Assembly (NCBI GenBank): GCA_045603225.1
Contig: JAZULT010000018.1
Coordinates: forward strand, 45,661-109,660
DNA from: RGIG9115 sp045603225
GTDB lineage: Bacteria > Bacillota > Clostridia > UBA1381
Length of the DNA stretch: 64,000 nt
Direction of reading: 5' to 3'
Shown here: piece after piece, positions 8,501 through 17,229 of the stretch
How the letters are laid out: every line of letters begins with the position of its first letter
How positions within the stretch are numbered: position 1 is the stretch's first letter
Translations under genes and position numbers: made by a program
The notes under the pieces: generated by a model
Told to the model about the DNA's origin: nothing
The model's database searches: none
The model's input: only the letters and a program-made list of their open reading frames with translations

Positions 8501-9838
8501 ATGATTAAACCGTCATATGGAGTAAAGGAAAGCAATTTTAAAGTCACTCCCCGTATAGTTGAATCAGGAGTGAAAAGTAAAATAAAAATCAGCCCGCTCG
8601 GAAACAGCTTTGCATTTGATGACAGTGCATATATTATTAAGTTTGTTCCCATGGAGCTGTCTTCGAAAACAAATTTTCTCACAGACTATGATACTGTCAG
8701 AAAAAACAAATGCTACGGTACATATGATACGCAAAGAGTAGTACCGTCTGACGGATGCATTGAATTTGAGTACACATTTACATACGAGCAGGAATGGATA
8801 CTGAAAATTTCTCCTGAAGATAATGAAACCTTTGTACTTAAGCTTCATATATATTCCCTTGAAAAGGATTTATTTGAAAGATATCCGTATATGGGAGATT
8901 TTCATTCACATTCGTGCTGTTCCGACGGTGCGGACGAGCCGGCAGTTGTTGCGGCAAATTACAGAAAAGCCGGATTTGACGTTATGGCACTTACAGACCA
9001 TCATGTGCACAGTTCGTCTGTACAGATGATTGAAGCATACAAAGATGTTCCTGTAGATATAAAGCTTTTCAAGGGTGAAGAGGTACATATAACAAAAATG
9101 GGCGGATATATGCATGCTGTCAGTCTTGGCACCGAAAGAAGCATTACGGATTATTTCAACGAAAACACCGAAAAATGCAAATCCGAAATCGCAGGACTCG
9201 AAAAAACTCTTAACGTTCCCGAAGGTGTGAACTCATACGAATGTGCTTTCAGGACATGGATAGCAGACCGTATACATGAGTTTGGCGGATTTGCAATTAT
9301 AGCACACCCCTACTGGATAACTATTGATGAGTATAATATGCGTCCGACAGTTGTTAAATGGCTTCTTGAAAATAATAAGTATGATGCACTTGAAGCTGTA
9401 AGCGGTCAGAATGTTGAGGAAAACTGTCTTCAGGCAACTCTTTACAATGAACTTCGTGCGGAGGGTATGAAAGTACCGATTGTAGGTTCAAGCGATTCGC
9501 ACGGAACAGACCCTGCATGTTACTTTAAAATGGGTAAAACTGTTCTCTTTGCTAAAGGAGAATTGAATTTCGACTCGCTGAAAGAAGCGATAACAGAGCT
9601 TTATTCGGTTGCTCTTGAATACCAGAACAGCGAATCGGTAAGAATAACCGGACCATACAGAATGGTGAAATTCACTCAGTTTCTTCTGAAATACTATTTC
9701 CCGACACATGATGATTTATGCGTAGAAGAGGGAATTGCCATGAAGAATTATTTTGATAAAGTACCCGGCTCCCAAGAAACACTTAAATCGGTTCACGGAA
9801 GAACAGATAAATTCAGAAAAGAATTTTACAACAGATAA
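8501..9838 (+). CDS. PHP-domain metal-dependent phosphoesterase
   Basis: 445 residues. Residues 1-127 form a beta-rich domain of unknown family. Residues 130-445 are a PHP domain with the usual metal-binding signatures: DFHSHSCCSDG (H-x-H) near 133, TDHH near 167, AHPYW near 270 and SSDSHG near 330. PHP enzymes of the TrpH/YciV type hydrolyse phosphoester bonds in nucleotides or small phosphates with two or three metal ions; the real substrate is not evident. The gene stands alone between its own promoter and a strong terminator. There is no signal peptide, so it is cytoplasmic. Confidence 0.85.
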   Translation: MIKPSYGVKESNFKVTPRIVESGVKSKIKISPLGNSFAFDDSAYIIKFVPMELSSKTNFLTDYDTVRKNKCYGTYDTQRVVPSDGCIEFEYTFTYEQEWILKISPEDNETFVLKLHIYSLEKDLFERYPYMGDFHSHSCCSDGADEPAVVAANYRKAGFDVMALTDHHVHSSSVQMIEAYKDVPVDIKLFKGEEVHITKMGGYMHAVSLGTERSITDYFNENTEKCKSEIAGLEKTLNVPEGVNSYECAFRTWIADRIHEFGGFAIIAHPYWITIDEYNMRPTVVKWLLENNKYDALEAVSGQNVEENCLQATLYNELRAEGMKVPIVGSSDSHGTDPACYFKMGKTVLFAKGELNFDSLKEAITELYSVALEYQNSESVRITGPYRMVKFTQFLLKYYFPTHDDLCVEEGIAMKNYFDKVPGSQETLKSVHGRTDKFRKEFYNR

Positions 9839-9859
9839 ATTATATAACTACCTTGTTAT

Positions 9860-9900
9860 AGGAGGTGTAAAAAAACTCGGTTTTTTTATACCTCCTTTTT
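9860..9900 (+). terminator. Strong terminator after the PHP gene
   Basis: A 17-bp stem AGGAGGTGTAAAAAAAC pairs with GTTTTTTTATACCTCCT around a TCG loop and is followed by a T run. Confidence 0.9.
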
Positions 9901-9963
9901 GCGGTCTGGACTTTTTTTACATCCCCTGTTTCATATACATGTAACCCAACAAATCAGTAACCA

Positions 9964-10065
9964 TGTGTAAATACACAAAATTATCGAAAGTAATATTGAC
10001 TTTTAAAATTGGATATGCTATAATTGAAACATAAACATTGTGAAAATACACGAAATTGTCGAAAG
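9964..10065 (+). promoter_or_regulatory. Promoter bracketed by two repeated operators, ATPase gene
   Basis: TTGACT (9996-10001), 17 bases, TATAAT (10019-10024). A 27-base unit occurs at 9964-9990 and again at 10039-10065, exactly 75 bases apart. Each unit has an inverted repeat (TGTGTA-AA-TACACA in the first, TGTGAA-AA-TACACG in the second) followed by AAATTRTCGAAAG. One copy precedes the -35 box and the other spans the likely transcription start to the ribosome binding site, as expected for a repressor that binds two sites. Confidence 0.7.
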
Positions 10066-10075
10066 AGGTATTATT

Positions 10076-11374
10076 ATGATTGAAAGAAAAAAATATCTTG
10101 ATAAGCTTATAAACAAAAAGGAGAATGGCCTTGTAAAGGTTATTACAGGTATACGAAGAAGCGGTAAATCATTTTTACTTTTCAATATATATAAAGATTA
10201 CCTTTTGTCTATAGGTGTAGAAGAAAATTGTATAATCGAACTCGCTCTTGATGATGATGAAAACATCAGATATCGCAATCCGTTGGAGCTTGGCGAATAT
10301 CTTCGTTCGAAAGCAAACGATAAAAACAAAACCTATTACATTTTTCTTGATGAAATTCAAAAAGTAGTGTCAATACAAAATCCATATATAAAAGATGTTG
10401 AGGACAAAATAGGATTTGTAGATGTTTTATTAGGACTTATGAAGCATGACAATATAGATGTTTATGTAACAGGTAGTAATTCCAAAATGCTTTCTTCAGA
10501 TATTCTTACAGAGTTCCGTGGCAGAGGTGATGAAATAAAAGTTAATCCCTTATCCTTTTCTGAATTTTACAATGCTTTCAGTGGCGACAAGCGGGATGCC
10601 TGGCAGGAATATTATACGTATGGTGGTTTACCCCTTGTAATGAAAAAGAGCGGACACGAAGATAAGGCAAAATATCTTCAAACTCTTTTTGATAAAATAT
10701 ATCTTAGCGACATTATGGAAAGGAACAAAATTCTCCACGAAAAATATGTTCTTGACGATATATTAAATATAGTTTCATCATCAATCGGTTCTCTCACTAA
10801 TGCCGGGAAAATAGCAAGTACTTTCAAAAGCAAAAGACAAATAAATATAGATAATGCTACTGTTGGTCGTTATCTCGACCTTTTTATAGATGCATTCATG
10901 CTGTATAAGACTGAACGCTATGATATCAAAGGCAGAAAGTATATAGGATCACCGCTAAAATACTATTTCAGTGATGTTGGTCTTCGTAATGCAAGACTTC
11001 AATTCCGACAAATGGAAGAAAATCATATTATGGAGAATATTATTTATAACGAACTTATCTACAGGGAATTCAGCGTAGATGTTGGTGCGATAGAGTATTT
11101 TTATAGAGGCGAAGATAAAAAGAGTAAGAGAGCAAATCTTGAAATAGATTTTATTGCTAATAAAGGCAGCCAAAAATATTATATTCAGTCAGCTCTCTCT
11201 GTTTCAGACGAAGATAAACGAGAACAGGAAGTGCGCTCACTCAATCGTGTAGGTGATTCGTTTAAAAAAATTGTTGTTGTAAAAGATAATATAATCCCCT
11301 GGCATGATGACAATGGGATTTTGTATATAGGTATTGAAAAGTTTTTGTTGGATGAAAATGCTATAAATATTTAG
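10076..11374 (+). CDS. AAA-type ATPase with DUF4143 C-terminal domain
   Basis: 432 residues from the ATG at 10076, which follows GAAAGAGG; an upstream in-frame codon at 10040 lies in the operator repeat and is rejected. The N-terminal half is the AAA_14 ATPase: Walker A GIRRSGKSFLL near residue 22, Walker B YIFLDEIQ near 95, sensor VTGSNSKML near 140. The C-terminal half is DUF4143, a restriction-endonuclease-like region with EIDFIA near 355 and YYIQSALSV. These proteins are very common in anaerobic gut bacteria and are suspected of being selfish or defence-related, but no function is proven. The double-operator promoter implies tight control. Confidence 0.88.
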   Translation: MIERKKYLDKLINKKENGLVKVITGIRRSGKSFLLFNIYKDYLLSIGVEENCIIELALDDDENIRYRNPLELGEYLRSKANDKNKTYYIFLDEIQKVVSIQNPYIKDVEDKIGFVDVLLGLMKHDNIDVYVTGSNSKMLSSDILTEFRGRGDEIKVNPLSFSEFYNAFSGDKRDAWQEYYTYGGLPLVMKKSGHEDKAKYLQTLFDKIYLSDIMERNKILHEKYVLDDILNIVSSSIGSLTNAGKIASTFKSKRQINIDNATVGRYLDLFIDAFMLYKTERYDIKGRKYIGSPLKYYFSDVGLRNARLQFRQMEENHIMENIIYNELIYREFSVDVGAIEYFYRGEDKKSKRANLEIDFIANKGSQKYYIQSALSVSDEDKREQEVRSLNRVGDSFKKIVVVKDNIIPWHDDNGILYIGIEKFLLDENAINI

Positions 11375-11481
11375 TAGAATATAGGAAAAATTATGGATAA
11401 TGAAATGAATTCAAAACTATGCATTATATGCACAAATATCCGCTTTAATCTTAATAATCCCCTGAACCAAAAAGCAAATAA

Positions 11482-11540
11482 AAAAGTCACTATTGTGACT
11501 GTCGTTCGCACAGCTCACTTCCATAAGTAGACTTTTTTGT
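11482..11540 (+). terminator. Branched terminator after the ATPase gene
   Basis: AAAAAAGTC pairs with GACTTTTTT across a region that itself folds (CTGT...ACAG within GTGA...TCAC). The final T run on the plus strand would end transcription. Confidence 0.6.
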
Positions 11541-11550
11541 AATAAGCAAA

Positions 11551-11575
11551 ATTACTCACGTTGCGAGTAATTTCC
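11551..11575. other. Small perfect hairpin
   Basis: AAATTACTC and GAGTAATTT pair around a 7-base loop. There is no T run, so this is a stem-loop of unknown role between two terminators. Confidence 0.5.
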
Positions 11576-11590
11576 TATAAGATAAAAAAA

Positions 11591-11638
11591 GTGCAGACTG
11601 TATGAAATATATGCTTCATACAGTCTGCACCTTTTTTA
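11591..11638. terminator. Bidirectional terminator with a 16-bp perfect stem
   Basis: GTGCAGACTGTATGAA pairs perfectly with TTCATACAGTCTGCAC around an 8-base loop, with A residues on one side and T residues on the other. It closes the ATPase transcript from the left and the AraC gene from the right; its T run touches the AraC stop codon. Confidence 0.9.
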
Positions 11639-12448
11639 CATTTTTCTATATTCCCCTGCCGTCATTCCCATTACCGTTTTAAACACGCGGCAAAATGTTT
11701 TTGTTTCAGAAAATCCAGATTTAAGTGCAATTTCTTCTATAGAAAGTGCCGTTCCCATAAGCATGCTGCAAGCCATTTTTACCCTGTAATTATTAAGCAC
11801 ATTATGAAAAGTTTCTCCTGTGATTTTTTTAAACGTCTTACAAAAATTACTTTTACTGTACCCGCAGTATTCTGCCACATCCTCAACTGTCAGAGGAGTC
11901 ATATATTTCTGATATATAAGTTCAAATGCTTTTTCCACATTAATCATATTATGAAGCATTTTAACTGTTCTTTCAGATGCATTCATTTTTTCAAAGTTTT
12001 TCAAAATATATCCGCAAATCTTATACATATCCCCTTTGATAATCAACTCCGAGAAGTCAGTCGGATTTTTTAAAAGTTCAATAATTTCATTTATAAGAAT
12101 ATATATTTCTTTATGCTTGTCTGTATTAATTTTAAGTACCGGATTATTGGCAGTCACATCTGTAAGCGCTTCGAAATATCCCGAAAGAAAAACAGGTCCG
12201 ACTTCAATCGTAAGTCTTACCGCATCACCATCATCCGGAAATTCGTGGGAAATCATCGAACCTATAACCGCAAGCTCTCCTTCGTTTATTTTATATGTAA
12301 CATTATTCATTATTATTTCATACGAACCACTTACGCAGTAGCTGAGTTCTATTTCCGGATGTTTATGGTTTTCAAACTTATACGTTTCACCGATAAACAC
12401 CCGATATGGCATTTCCCCGATAAGCATATTCTGATAAAGCACATTCAT
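11636..12448 (-). CDS. AraC-family transcriptional regulator (cupin sensor)
   Basis: 270 residues from the ATG at 12448. The in-frame codon further upstream is excluded because it lies inside the promoter. The N-terminal part is an AraC-type cupin (FENHKHPEIELSYCVSGSYE, INEGELAVIG). The C-terminal 100 residues are the double HTH (MTPLTVEDVAEYCGYSKSNF, then ALSIEEIALKSGFSETKTFC). It is divergent from the ceramidase-like operon, whose promoter starts within 50 bases, so it most likely activates that operon in response to its substrate. The predicted mRNA leader is only about 9 bases. Confidence 0.88.
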   Translation of the reverse strand: MNVLYQNMLIGEMPYRVFIGETYKFENHKHPEIELSYCVSGSYEIIMNNVTYKINEGELAVIGSMISHEFPDDGDAVRLTIEVGPVFLSGYFEALTDVTANNPVLKINTDKHKEIYILINEIIELLKNPTDFSELIIKGDMYKICGYILKNFEKMNASERTVKMLHNMINVEKAFELIYQKYMTPLTVEDVAEYCGYSKSNFCKTFKKITGETFHNVLNNYRVKMACSMLMGTALSIEEIALKSGFSETKTFCRVFKTVMGMTAGEYRKM

Positions 12449-12463
12449 CACTCCCTTTTTGTC

Positions 12464-12492
12464 ATTATACCAGAACAAAATAATACTGTCAA
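12464..12492 (-). promoter_or_regulatory. Promoter of the AraC regulator gene
   Basis: On the minus strand TTGACA (12492-12487), 17 bases, TATAAT (12469-12464): perfect consensus. The expected start point is only about 9 bases before the ATG, leaving just AAGGGAGTG as leader. Confidence 0.8.
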
Positions 12493-12536
12493 TACATACC
12501 GGTAAATTTTTGGGAATTTTATCGGACTATTAAGGA

Positions 12537-12565
12537 TTGAAAACAATGCTGAAATGTAGTATTAT
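12537..12565 (+). promoter_or_regulatory. Promoter of the ceramidase-like operon
   Basis: TTGAAA (12537-12542), 17 bases, TATTAT (12560-12565), followed by AGGAGGTG before the ATG at 12587. The roughly 45 bases between this and the divergent AraC promoter would hold the activator site. Confidence 0.65.
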
Positions 12566-12586
12566 CAAATCAGGAGGTGTTAATTT

Positions 12587-13894
12587 ATGAACAACAAACT
12601 TTTAACAGGAATAAGTCGTGAGGATATAACTCCCGAAATAGGAGGCAGACTTTTCGGATACAGACCGGATATATACTCCGACAGTATAAACGACAAGCTT
12701 ACAGTAACTGCTTTCTATTTTTCGCAAAACAATATAAAGGCTTTTATGATTACAGCAACAGTGTGTCTGATTGATACAAGCCTTTGTGATTCTCTGAGAG
12801 AAGAACTGAGCGAAAAATTCGGACTCAGCAAAAATAATATAATAATATCGGCAACACATACACATTCAGGTCCGGCACTTGTTAATGCAATCGGTTGGGG
12901 TGATATTGATTACGAATATTATAATTCAATTTTCAGACCGGCACTTATAAAAGCCTGCGAAAACGCATATAAAAATGCAGAACCCGTATCTGTAGGAATT
13001 GCTTCAGGTACAAGCAATACAGGTATCAACAGACGTGAACTCAGAATTGATAACAATGTGTATCTCGGTCAGTCTCCATGGGGACCGTACAATCCTGAAA
13101 TGACTGTTATTTCATTTAAAACCGAAACAGGAGAAATTAAAGGAAATATTATTCACTACGGATGTCACGGAACGGTAGCAGGACCGAACACGGAAATTTC
13201 AAGAGACTGGTCAGGTGTAATGACAGACGCAGTTGACGAACTGTCAGGAGGAATAACTGCCTTCTTCAACGGTCCTGAAGGTGATGTAGGTCCGAGAATT
13301 TCAACAGGAGGAACGACAGCAACAATAAAATTTGTACCTGAAGTTGGTAATATTGCCGCAGCAGATGCCTGCAATATATTCAAAACAATTGATAATTATT
13401 CAAATATTGACATAGCTGTCGCTTCAGATACTCTGAAAATTCCTCTTAAGCCCCGCATATCAAAAGAAGAGGCTTGTCATACATTAAGCGAACTTGACGA
13501 AAATGTTTTTAAATTTGAGAAACATATATGTGCATACTATAAATCTGTAAAAGAATCATATGAAAACGGGTATGTAGAAAAAGATTACGGAAAAGTTGAA
13601 CAAGTCATTTTCAGATTAGGGAATATTGTATTTGCTACATTTCCATACGAAATGTTTTCAGAAATCGGTATGAGAATTGATACATATACTCCCGATTTAA
13701 AAGTACTGTCACTTTCTAATACAAATGGTTCTATGAGTTACCTCCCTACTCAGGATCAGATATCACGCGGAGGATATGAAATAAAGTGTTTCTTATACAA
13801 TATGACTCAAAGCAACGTTCAGCAATATACAGATGACGCAGATTACCACGTTGTAAAAGAAACATTAAGAAATATAGAAAGGCTGGAGAAATAA
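12587..13894 (+). CDS. Neutral ceramidase-like protein lacking the catalytic serine
   Basis: 435 residues matching the N-terminal domain of neutral/alkaline non-lysosomal ceramidases: LLTGISREDITPE at the start, zinc-binding ATHTHSGP near residue 90, and NGPEGDVGPR near 228. In true ceramidases the last motif is GDVSP and its serine is the nucleophile; here it is glycine. With no signal peptide and neighbours acting on sugars, lipid hydrolysis is unlikely. This resembles a shorter cytoplasmic family found in carbohydrate clusters, presumably a zinc hydrolase of unknown substrate. It is the first of three genes; the next starts 2 bases after its stop, so translation is probably coupled. Confidence 0.75.
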   Translation: MNNKLLTGISREDITPEIGGRLFGYRPDIYSDSINDKLTVTAFYFSQNNIKAFMITATVCLIDTSLCDSLREELSEKFGLSKNNIIISATHTHSGPALVNAIGWGDIDYEYYNSIFRPALIKACENAYKNAEPVSVGIASGTSNTGINRRELRIDNNVYLGQSPWGPYNPEMTVISFKTETGEIKGNIIHYGCHGTVAGPNTEISRDWSGVMTDAVDELSGGITAFFNGPEGDVGPRISTGGTTATIKFVPEVGNIAAADACNIFKTIDNYSNIDIAVASDTLKIPLKPRISKEEACHTLSELDENVFKFEKHICAYYKSVKESYENGYVEKDYGKVEQVIFRLGNIVFATFPYEMFSEIGMRIDTYTPDLKVLSLSNTNGSMSYLPTQDQISRGGYEIKCFLYNMTQSNVQQYTDDADYHVVKETLRNIERLEK

Positions 13895-13895
13895 A

Positions 13896-14669
13896 ATGAA
13901 TATCGGTGTACAGTTATATACTGTCCGTGATTTTCTCGGAAATGAAAATGAAATCCGTGAAACATTCGGAAAAATCAAATCAATAGGATACGACAACATT
14001 CAAACAGGCGGAGCTTTTAATTCGGTTTCATATAAAAAGTTCAGAGAACTCGCTGACGAAGCTGGTCTTGAAATCTGCGGAAGCTTTGACGATTTCGGTC
14101 TTATGTACAATAACTTCGAAAAAGCAATAGAACGCCACAAAGACTTAGGAGTAACAATTATGGGTATCGGTGGTCACGGCACAACAATAGATGGTGTATG
14201 GGGTTATCATTCAAATAAGGAAGTTGAAGACACACTTAACAAAATAAATATAATTGCAGATAACATCTATCCACATGGATTCAGATTTATGTATCACAAT
14301 CATGCACATGAGTTTTGCAGATACGGAAACAAAACAATTCTTCAGCATTTTATTGACAATACTCCAAAAGAAAAAGTGTTATTTTGTCTTGATACATACT
14401 GGACACAGTATGGTGGCGGCGATGTACGACAGCATATAAAAATGTTGAAAGACCGCATTGAAATACTTCATCTGAAAGATTTCGGCAAGAACAACGAAAA
14501 AATATTTACTGCCGCAATCGGTGATGGAAATCTCAATTGGGACGGAATAATCAACGAAGCAAAAGAATCAAATGTAAAATACTTCGTTGTAGAACAGGAC
14601 GACTGTCAGGGTGAAAATCCGTTCGAAGCTTTGAAACGCAGTCGTGAATATCTCGAAAAATTTAATTAA
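13896..14669 (+). CDS. Sugar phosphate isomerase/epimerase-like TIM barrel
   Basis: 257 residues of the xylose-isomerase-like TIM barrel family (IolE/IolI/AP-endonuclease-2 type). It begins MNIGVQLYTVRDFL and has YHNHAHEFCRYG near 130, FCLDTYW near 165, EILHLKDFG near 190 and GDGNLNWDGII near 210, which supply the usual metal ligands. Such enzymes isomerise or epimerise sugars, inositols or keto-sugars; the substrate cannot be read from sequence. It lies between the ceramidase-like and aminotransferase genes, so it may prepare a keto-sugar for transamination. Confidence 0.85.
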   Translation: MNIGVQLYTVRDFLGNENEIRETFGKIKSIGYDNIQTGGAFNSVSYKKFRELADEAGLEICGSFDDFGLMYNNFEKAIERHKDLGVTIMGIGGHGTTIDGVWGYHSNKEVEDTLNKINIIADNIYPHGFRFMYHNHAHEFCRYGNKTILQHFIDNTPKEKVLFCLDTYWTQYGGGDVRQHIKMLKDRIEILHLKDFGKNNEKIFTAAIGDGNLNWDGIINEAKESNVKYFVVEQDDCQGENPFEALKRSREYLEKFN

Positions 14670-14687
14670 AACAGGAGGATTTAAATT

Positions 14688-15848
14688 ATGTATAGAATGG
14701 GACAGGAAGAAATCGATGCTGTCGCAAAAGTAATTAAAGCAAAAGAGCTGTTTAAAGTAAATGGAGGTGAGCTTCAGGAAACACAGAATTTCGAAAAGGA
14801 ATTACGCTCACTTTTCAGTATCAACCACGCACTCTTAATGACATCAGGACAAGGTGCACTCACATCTGCCCTGATCGGTCTCGGCGTAGGCCCGGGCGAC
14901 GAAGTTATTGTTCCTGCATACACATACATTGCTACTGCAATGGCGGTTGTGGCAGTCGGTGCAATGCCGATAATTGCAGAAATTGATGAAACTCTTATGA
15001 TAAACCCTGAAGATGTGGAAAGAAAAATCACAGACAGAACAAAGGTTATACTTCCCGTACATATGCAGGGTTATCCGTGTGACATGGATGCAATCATGGA
15101 AATTGCAAAAAAACATAACGTTACAGTTCTCGAAGATGCTTGCCAGGCTGTAGGCGGTTCATATAAAGGTAAACGTCTCGGAACAATAGGAGATGCAGGT
15201 GCACTAAGCTTTAACTACTTCAAGGTTATAAGTGCAGGCGAAGGCGGTGCTCTTCTCACAAACGATAAATCAATATTTGAAAAAGGTCTTATCTATCACG
15301 ACAGCAGTGCTATTGCGTATTTCGGAAATCAAATGGAAAACTTTGAAACAGAACCGTTCTGTGGTACTGAGTTCAGAACAAACGAAATTACAGCCGCAAT
15401 TATGCGACAGCAGCTCAAAAAGCTTGACGGAATACTTTCAGATTTAAGAAAGAATAAAAAAATGCTCATGGAAGAACTTAAACAATATTTTGAATTCATT
15501 CCGTCAAACGATGCAGACGGAGACTGTTCAACAACTCTTACTCTTAAATTCAATTCTGAAGCAGAAGCAAGAAACTTAGCTGAAAAAGCAAATGGTGTAA
15601 CACTCCCAATCGACACAGGCAAGCATATATATTCAAACTGGGATGTAATCATGAACAAAAAAGGTGCGGCACATCCGCTTATGAACCCATTTAAAATGGA
15701 AGCAAACCGTGTTCCTGATTATAACGCAGACATGTGCAAAAACAGCCTTCTTTTACTTTCAAAAACAGCACATATCGGTATTAATCCCGACTGGACAGAA
15801 GACGAAGTAAAAGCAAGAGCAAAAGAACTCATTAATGCCATTAAATGA
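14688..15848 (+). CDS. DegT/DnrJ/EryC1/StrS family aminotransferase
   Basis: 386 residues, typical for the family. It has the cofactor-binding sequence LMTSGQGALTSALIGLGVGPGDEVIVPAYTYIATA (residues 45-80, split here only for reading), EDACQAVGG near 148 and the PLP lysine in SFNYFKVISAGEGG near 178. Members transaminate 3- or 4-keto sugars, or carry out dehydration, using PLP. Last gene of the operon, with an AGGAGG site and a terminator straight after. It is probably involved in amino-sugar or aminocyclitol metabolism with the preceding isomerase-like protein. Confidence 0.87.
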   Translation: MYRMGQEEIDAVAKVIKAKELFKVNGGELQETQNFEKELRSLFSINHALLMTSGQGALTSALIGLGVGPGDEVIVPAYTYIATAMAVVAVGAMPIIAEIDETLMINPEDVERKITDRTKVILPVHMQGYPCDMDAIMEIAKKHNVTVLEDACQAVGGSYKGKRLGTIGDAGALSFNYFKVISAGEGGALLTNDKSIFEKGLIYHDSSAIAYFGNQMENFETEPFCGTEFRTNEITAAIMRQQLKKLDGILSDLRKNKKMLMEELKQYFEFIPSNDADGDCSTTLTLKFNSEAEARNLAEKANGVTLPIDTGKHIYSNWDVIMNKKGAAHPLMNPFKMEANRVPDYNADMCKNSLLLLSKTAHIGINPDWTEDEVKARAKELINAIK

Positions 15849-15862
15849 TTCATAATAAATTT

Positions 15863-15897
15863 GCGGCAACACTGTCAATTTAGTGTTGCCGCTTTTT
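15863..15897 (+). terminator. Terminator of the ceramidase-like operon
   Basis: Stem GCGGCAACACT / AGTGTTGCCGC with an 8-base loop, followed by TTTTT. Confidence 0.92.
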
Positions 15898-15908
15898 AAT
15901 TACAAAAA

Positions 15909-16640
15909 TCAGATTTCCGGTACAAACGCCGGCATAAGCTGAAGCTTGAAAAGATTTGCTTTATGTCTTCTGTCAATAAGTTCTTTAATCTCTTCATCCT
16001 CACAAACACCGGTTCTTATATAAACATCAAGCATAGCATAAGTAAAACCGAGATTATCTTCATCGGTTTTATCACTGAGACCGTCTATAGGTGTCTTGTC
16101 CACCAGCTCGTTCGGAAGCCCCAGAAGACGGCCTATCTCCTTTACTTCCGTAACCGTAAGATTACTCATAGGAGAAAAGTCTCCTGCCGCATCACCGTAG
16201 CGTGTAGAATATCCGACCCAGTCTTCAGAAAGATTGCAAGTGTTAACAACTCTACCGTTACAGCTTTGCGATACAGCATACAATGTTGACATTCTGATTC
16301 TCGGTGGAAGATTTATCCTTGTTTGTGAAGAAATCTCAATATCCTCCGGCATACTTCCCATCAGTCCGTCAATTGCATTTTTTATATTTATAACATGGTA
16401 TTTTATACCAAGATGATTTACAAGCATATACGCCATATCAATATCATGCTGTTCTCCGCACGGCATCAGAACACCAATAACTCTGTCTTTTCCAAGAGCT
16501 TCTACACATAGTGCCGCTGCAACCGAGCTGTCTTTGCCGCCTGAAATTCCTACTACAGCATTACATCCTTTTCCGTTTTCTTCAAAAAACTGCTTTATCC
16601 ATTCGACGCAGTCATTTTTAACTTTTTCAGCATTAAACAT
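15909..16640 (-). CDS. nadE: NH3-dependent NAD+ synthetase
   Basis: 243 residues, the size of ammonia-using NadE without a glutaminase domain. It has the PP-loop motif GISGGKDSSVAAALC near residue 29, the loop NLSEDWVGYSTRYGDAAGDF with SPMSNLTVTEV after it, and GLSDKTDEDNLGFTY near 195. It adenylates nicotinic acid adenine dinucleotide and amidates it to NAD+. Last gene of a four-gene operon that also carries an isochorismatase-type hydrolase and a transporter, which suggests uptake and recycling of pyridine compounds. Confidence 0.95.
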   Translation of the reverse strand: MFNAEKVKNDCVEWIKQFFEENGKGCNAVVGISGGKDSSVAAALCVEALGKDRVIGVLMPCGEQHDIDMAYMLVNHLGIKYHVINIKNAIDGLMGSMPEDIEISSQTRINLPPRIRMSTLYAVSQSCNGRVVNTCNLSEDWVGYSTRYGDAAGDFSPMSNLTVTEVKEIGRLLGLPNELVDKTPIDGLSDKTDEDNLGFTYAMLDVYIRTGVCEDEEIKELIDRRHKANLFKLQLMPAFVPEI

Positions 16641-16655
16641 AAAAATTCACCTCAA

Positions 16656-17192
16656 TTATTTTTGTTCTCCAATTACATTAATCTGACACATTTTCATGGT
16701 TACGAGTGCAGCATTATGGCTTTCTGGAGTTACTCCTGCACAGCAAGCCGCATCAACCTTAACTGCAATTTCCGGAAAATTCGCCTTAAGAAGCAATGCA
16801 TTAGATACAACACATATATCAGTACATAGTCCCACAAGCTCAATTTCAATATCATTTACATCATATTTTCCCTTGATTATCTCGGGCAAATCTACACTTC
16901 CGAAAGTAATTTTTTCAATCTCTTCATATTTCTTTAAGATAAGGGCTTCCTGCACCTTATCATTAAGCTTCCATCCCTCTGTTCCTTTTATACAGTGTGG
17001 AACAGGAAGATTTTTACCTTCACTTGTATCCATATAATTTTCAAAATGAGTGTCATAAGTTACGTAAATATCACCGTCAAAATTTTCAATTTTTTCAGCT
17101 ACATTATTCACAATCGCAACAGCTTCCGCAGTTCCGAGTGCTCCGTCTACAAAATCTTTTTGCATATCAACTACTATCAGTATTTTCTTCAT
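16656..17192 (-). CDS. Isochorismatase-family hydrolase, probably nicotinamidase-like
   Basis: 178 residues from the ATG at 17192, preceded by AAGGATAAGGAAATTGAT; an upstream in-frame codon overlaps the transporter gene and is rejected. The cysteine-hydrolase triad is visible: D in VDMQKDFVDGALG near residue 11, K in the middle, and C in GLCTDICVVSNALLLKA near 130. Nicotinamidases hydrolyse nicotinamide to nicotinate, and the nadE gene 15 bases downstream fits such a salvage role, but other cysteine hydrolases look alike. Cytoplasmic. Confidence 0.82.
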   Translation of the reverse strand: MKKILIVVDMQKDFVDGALGTAEAVAIVNNVAEKIENFDGDIYVTYDTHFENYMDTSEGKNLPVPHCIKGTEGWKLNDKVQEALILKKYEEIEKITFGSVDLPEIIKGKYDVNDIEIELVGLCTDICVVSNALLLKANFPEIAVKVDAACCAGVTPESHNAALVTMKMCQINVIGEQK

Positions 17193-17229
17193 ATCAATTT
17201 CCTTATCCTTTCTGTCCGAAAAAAAATAA

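Noticed and set aside
12449..12478. TTG start of the AraC gene at 12478
   Set aside because: It lies upstream of the -10 box of the perfect promoter, so it would not be in the transcript.
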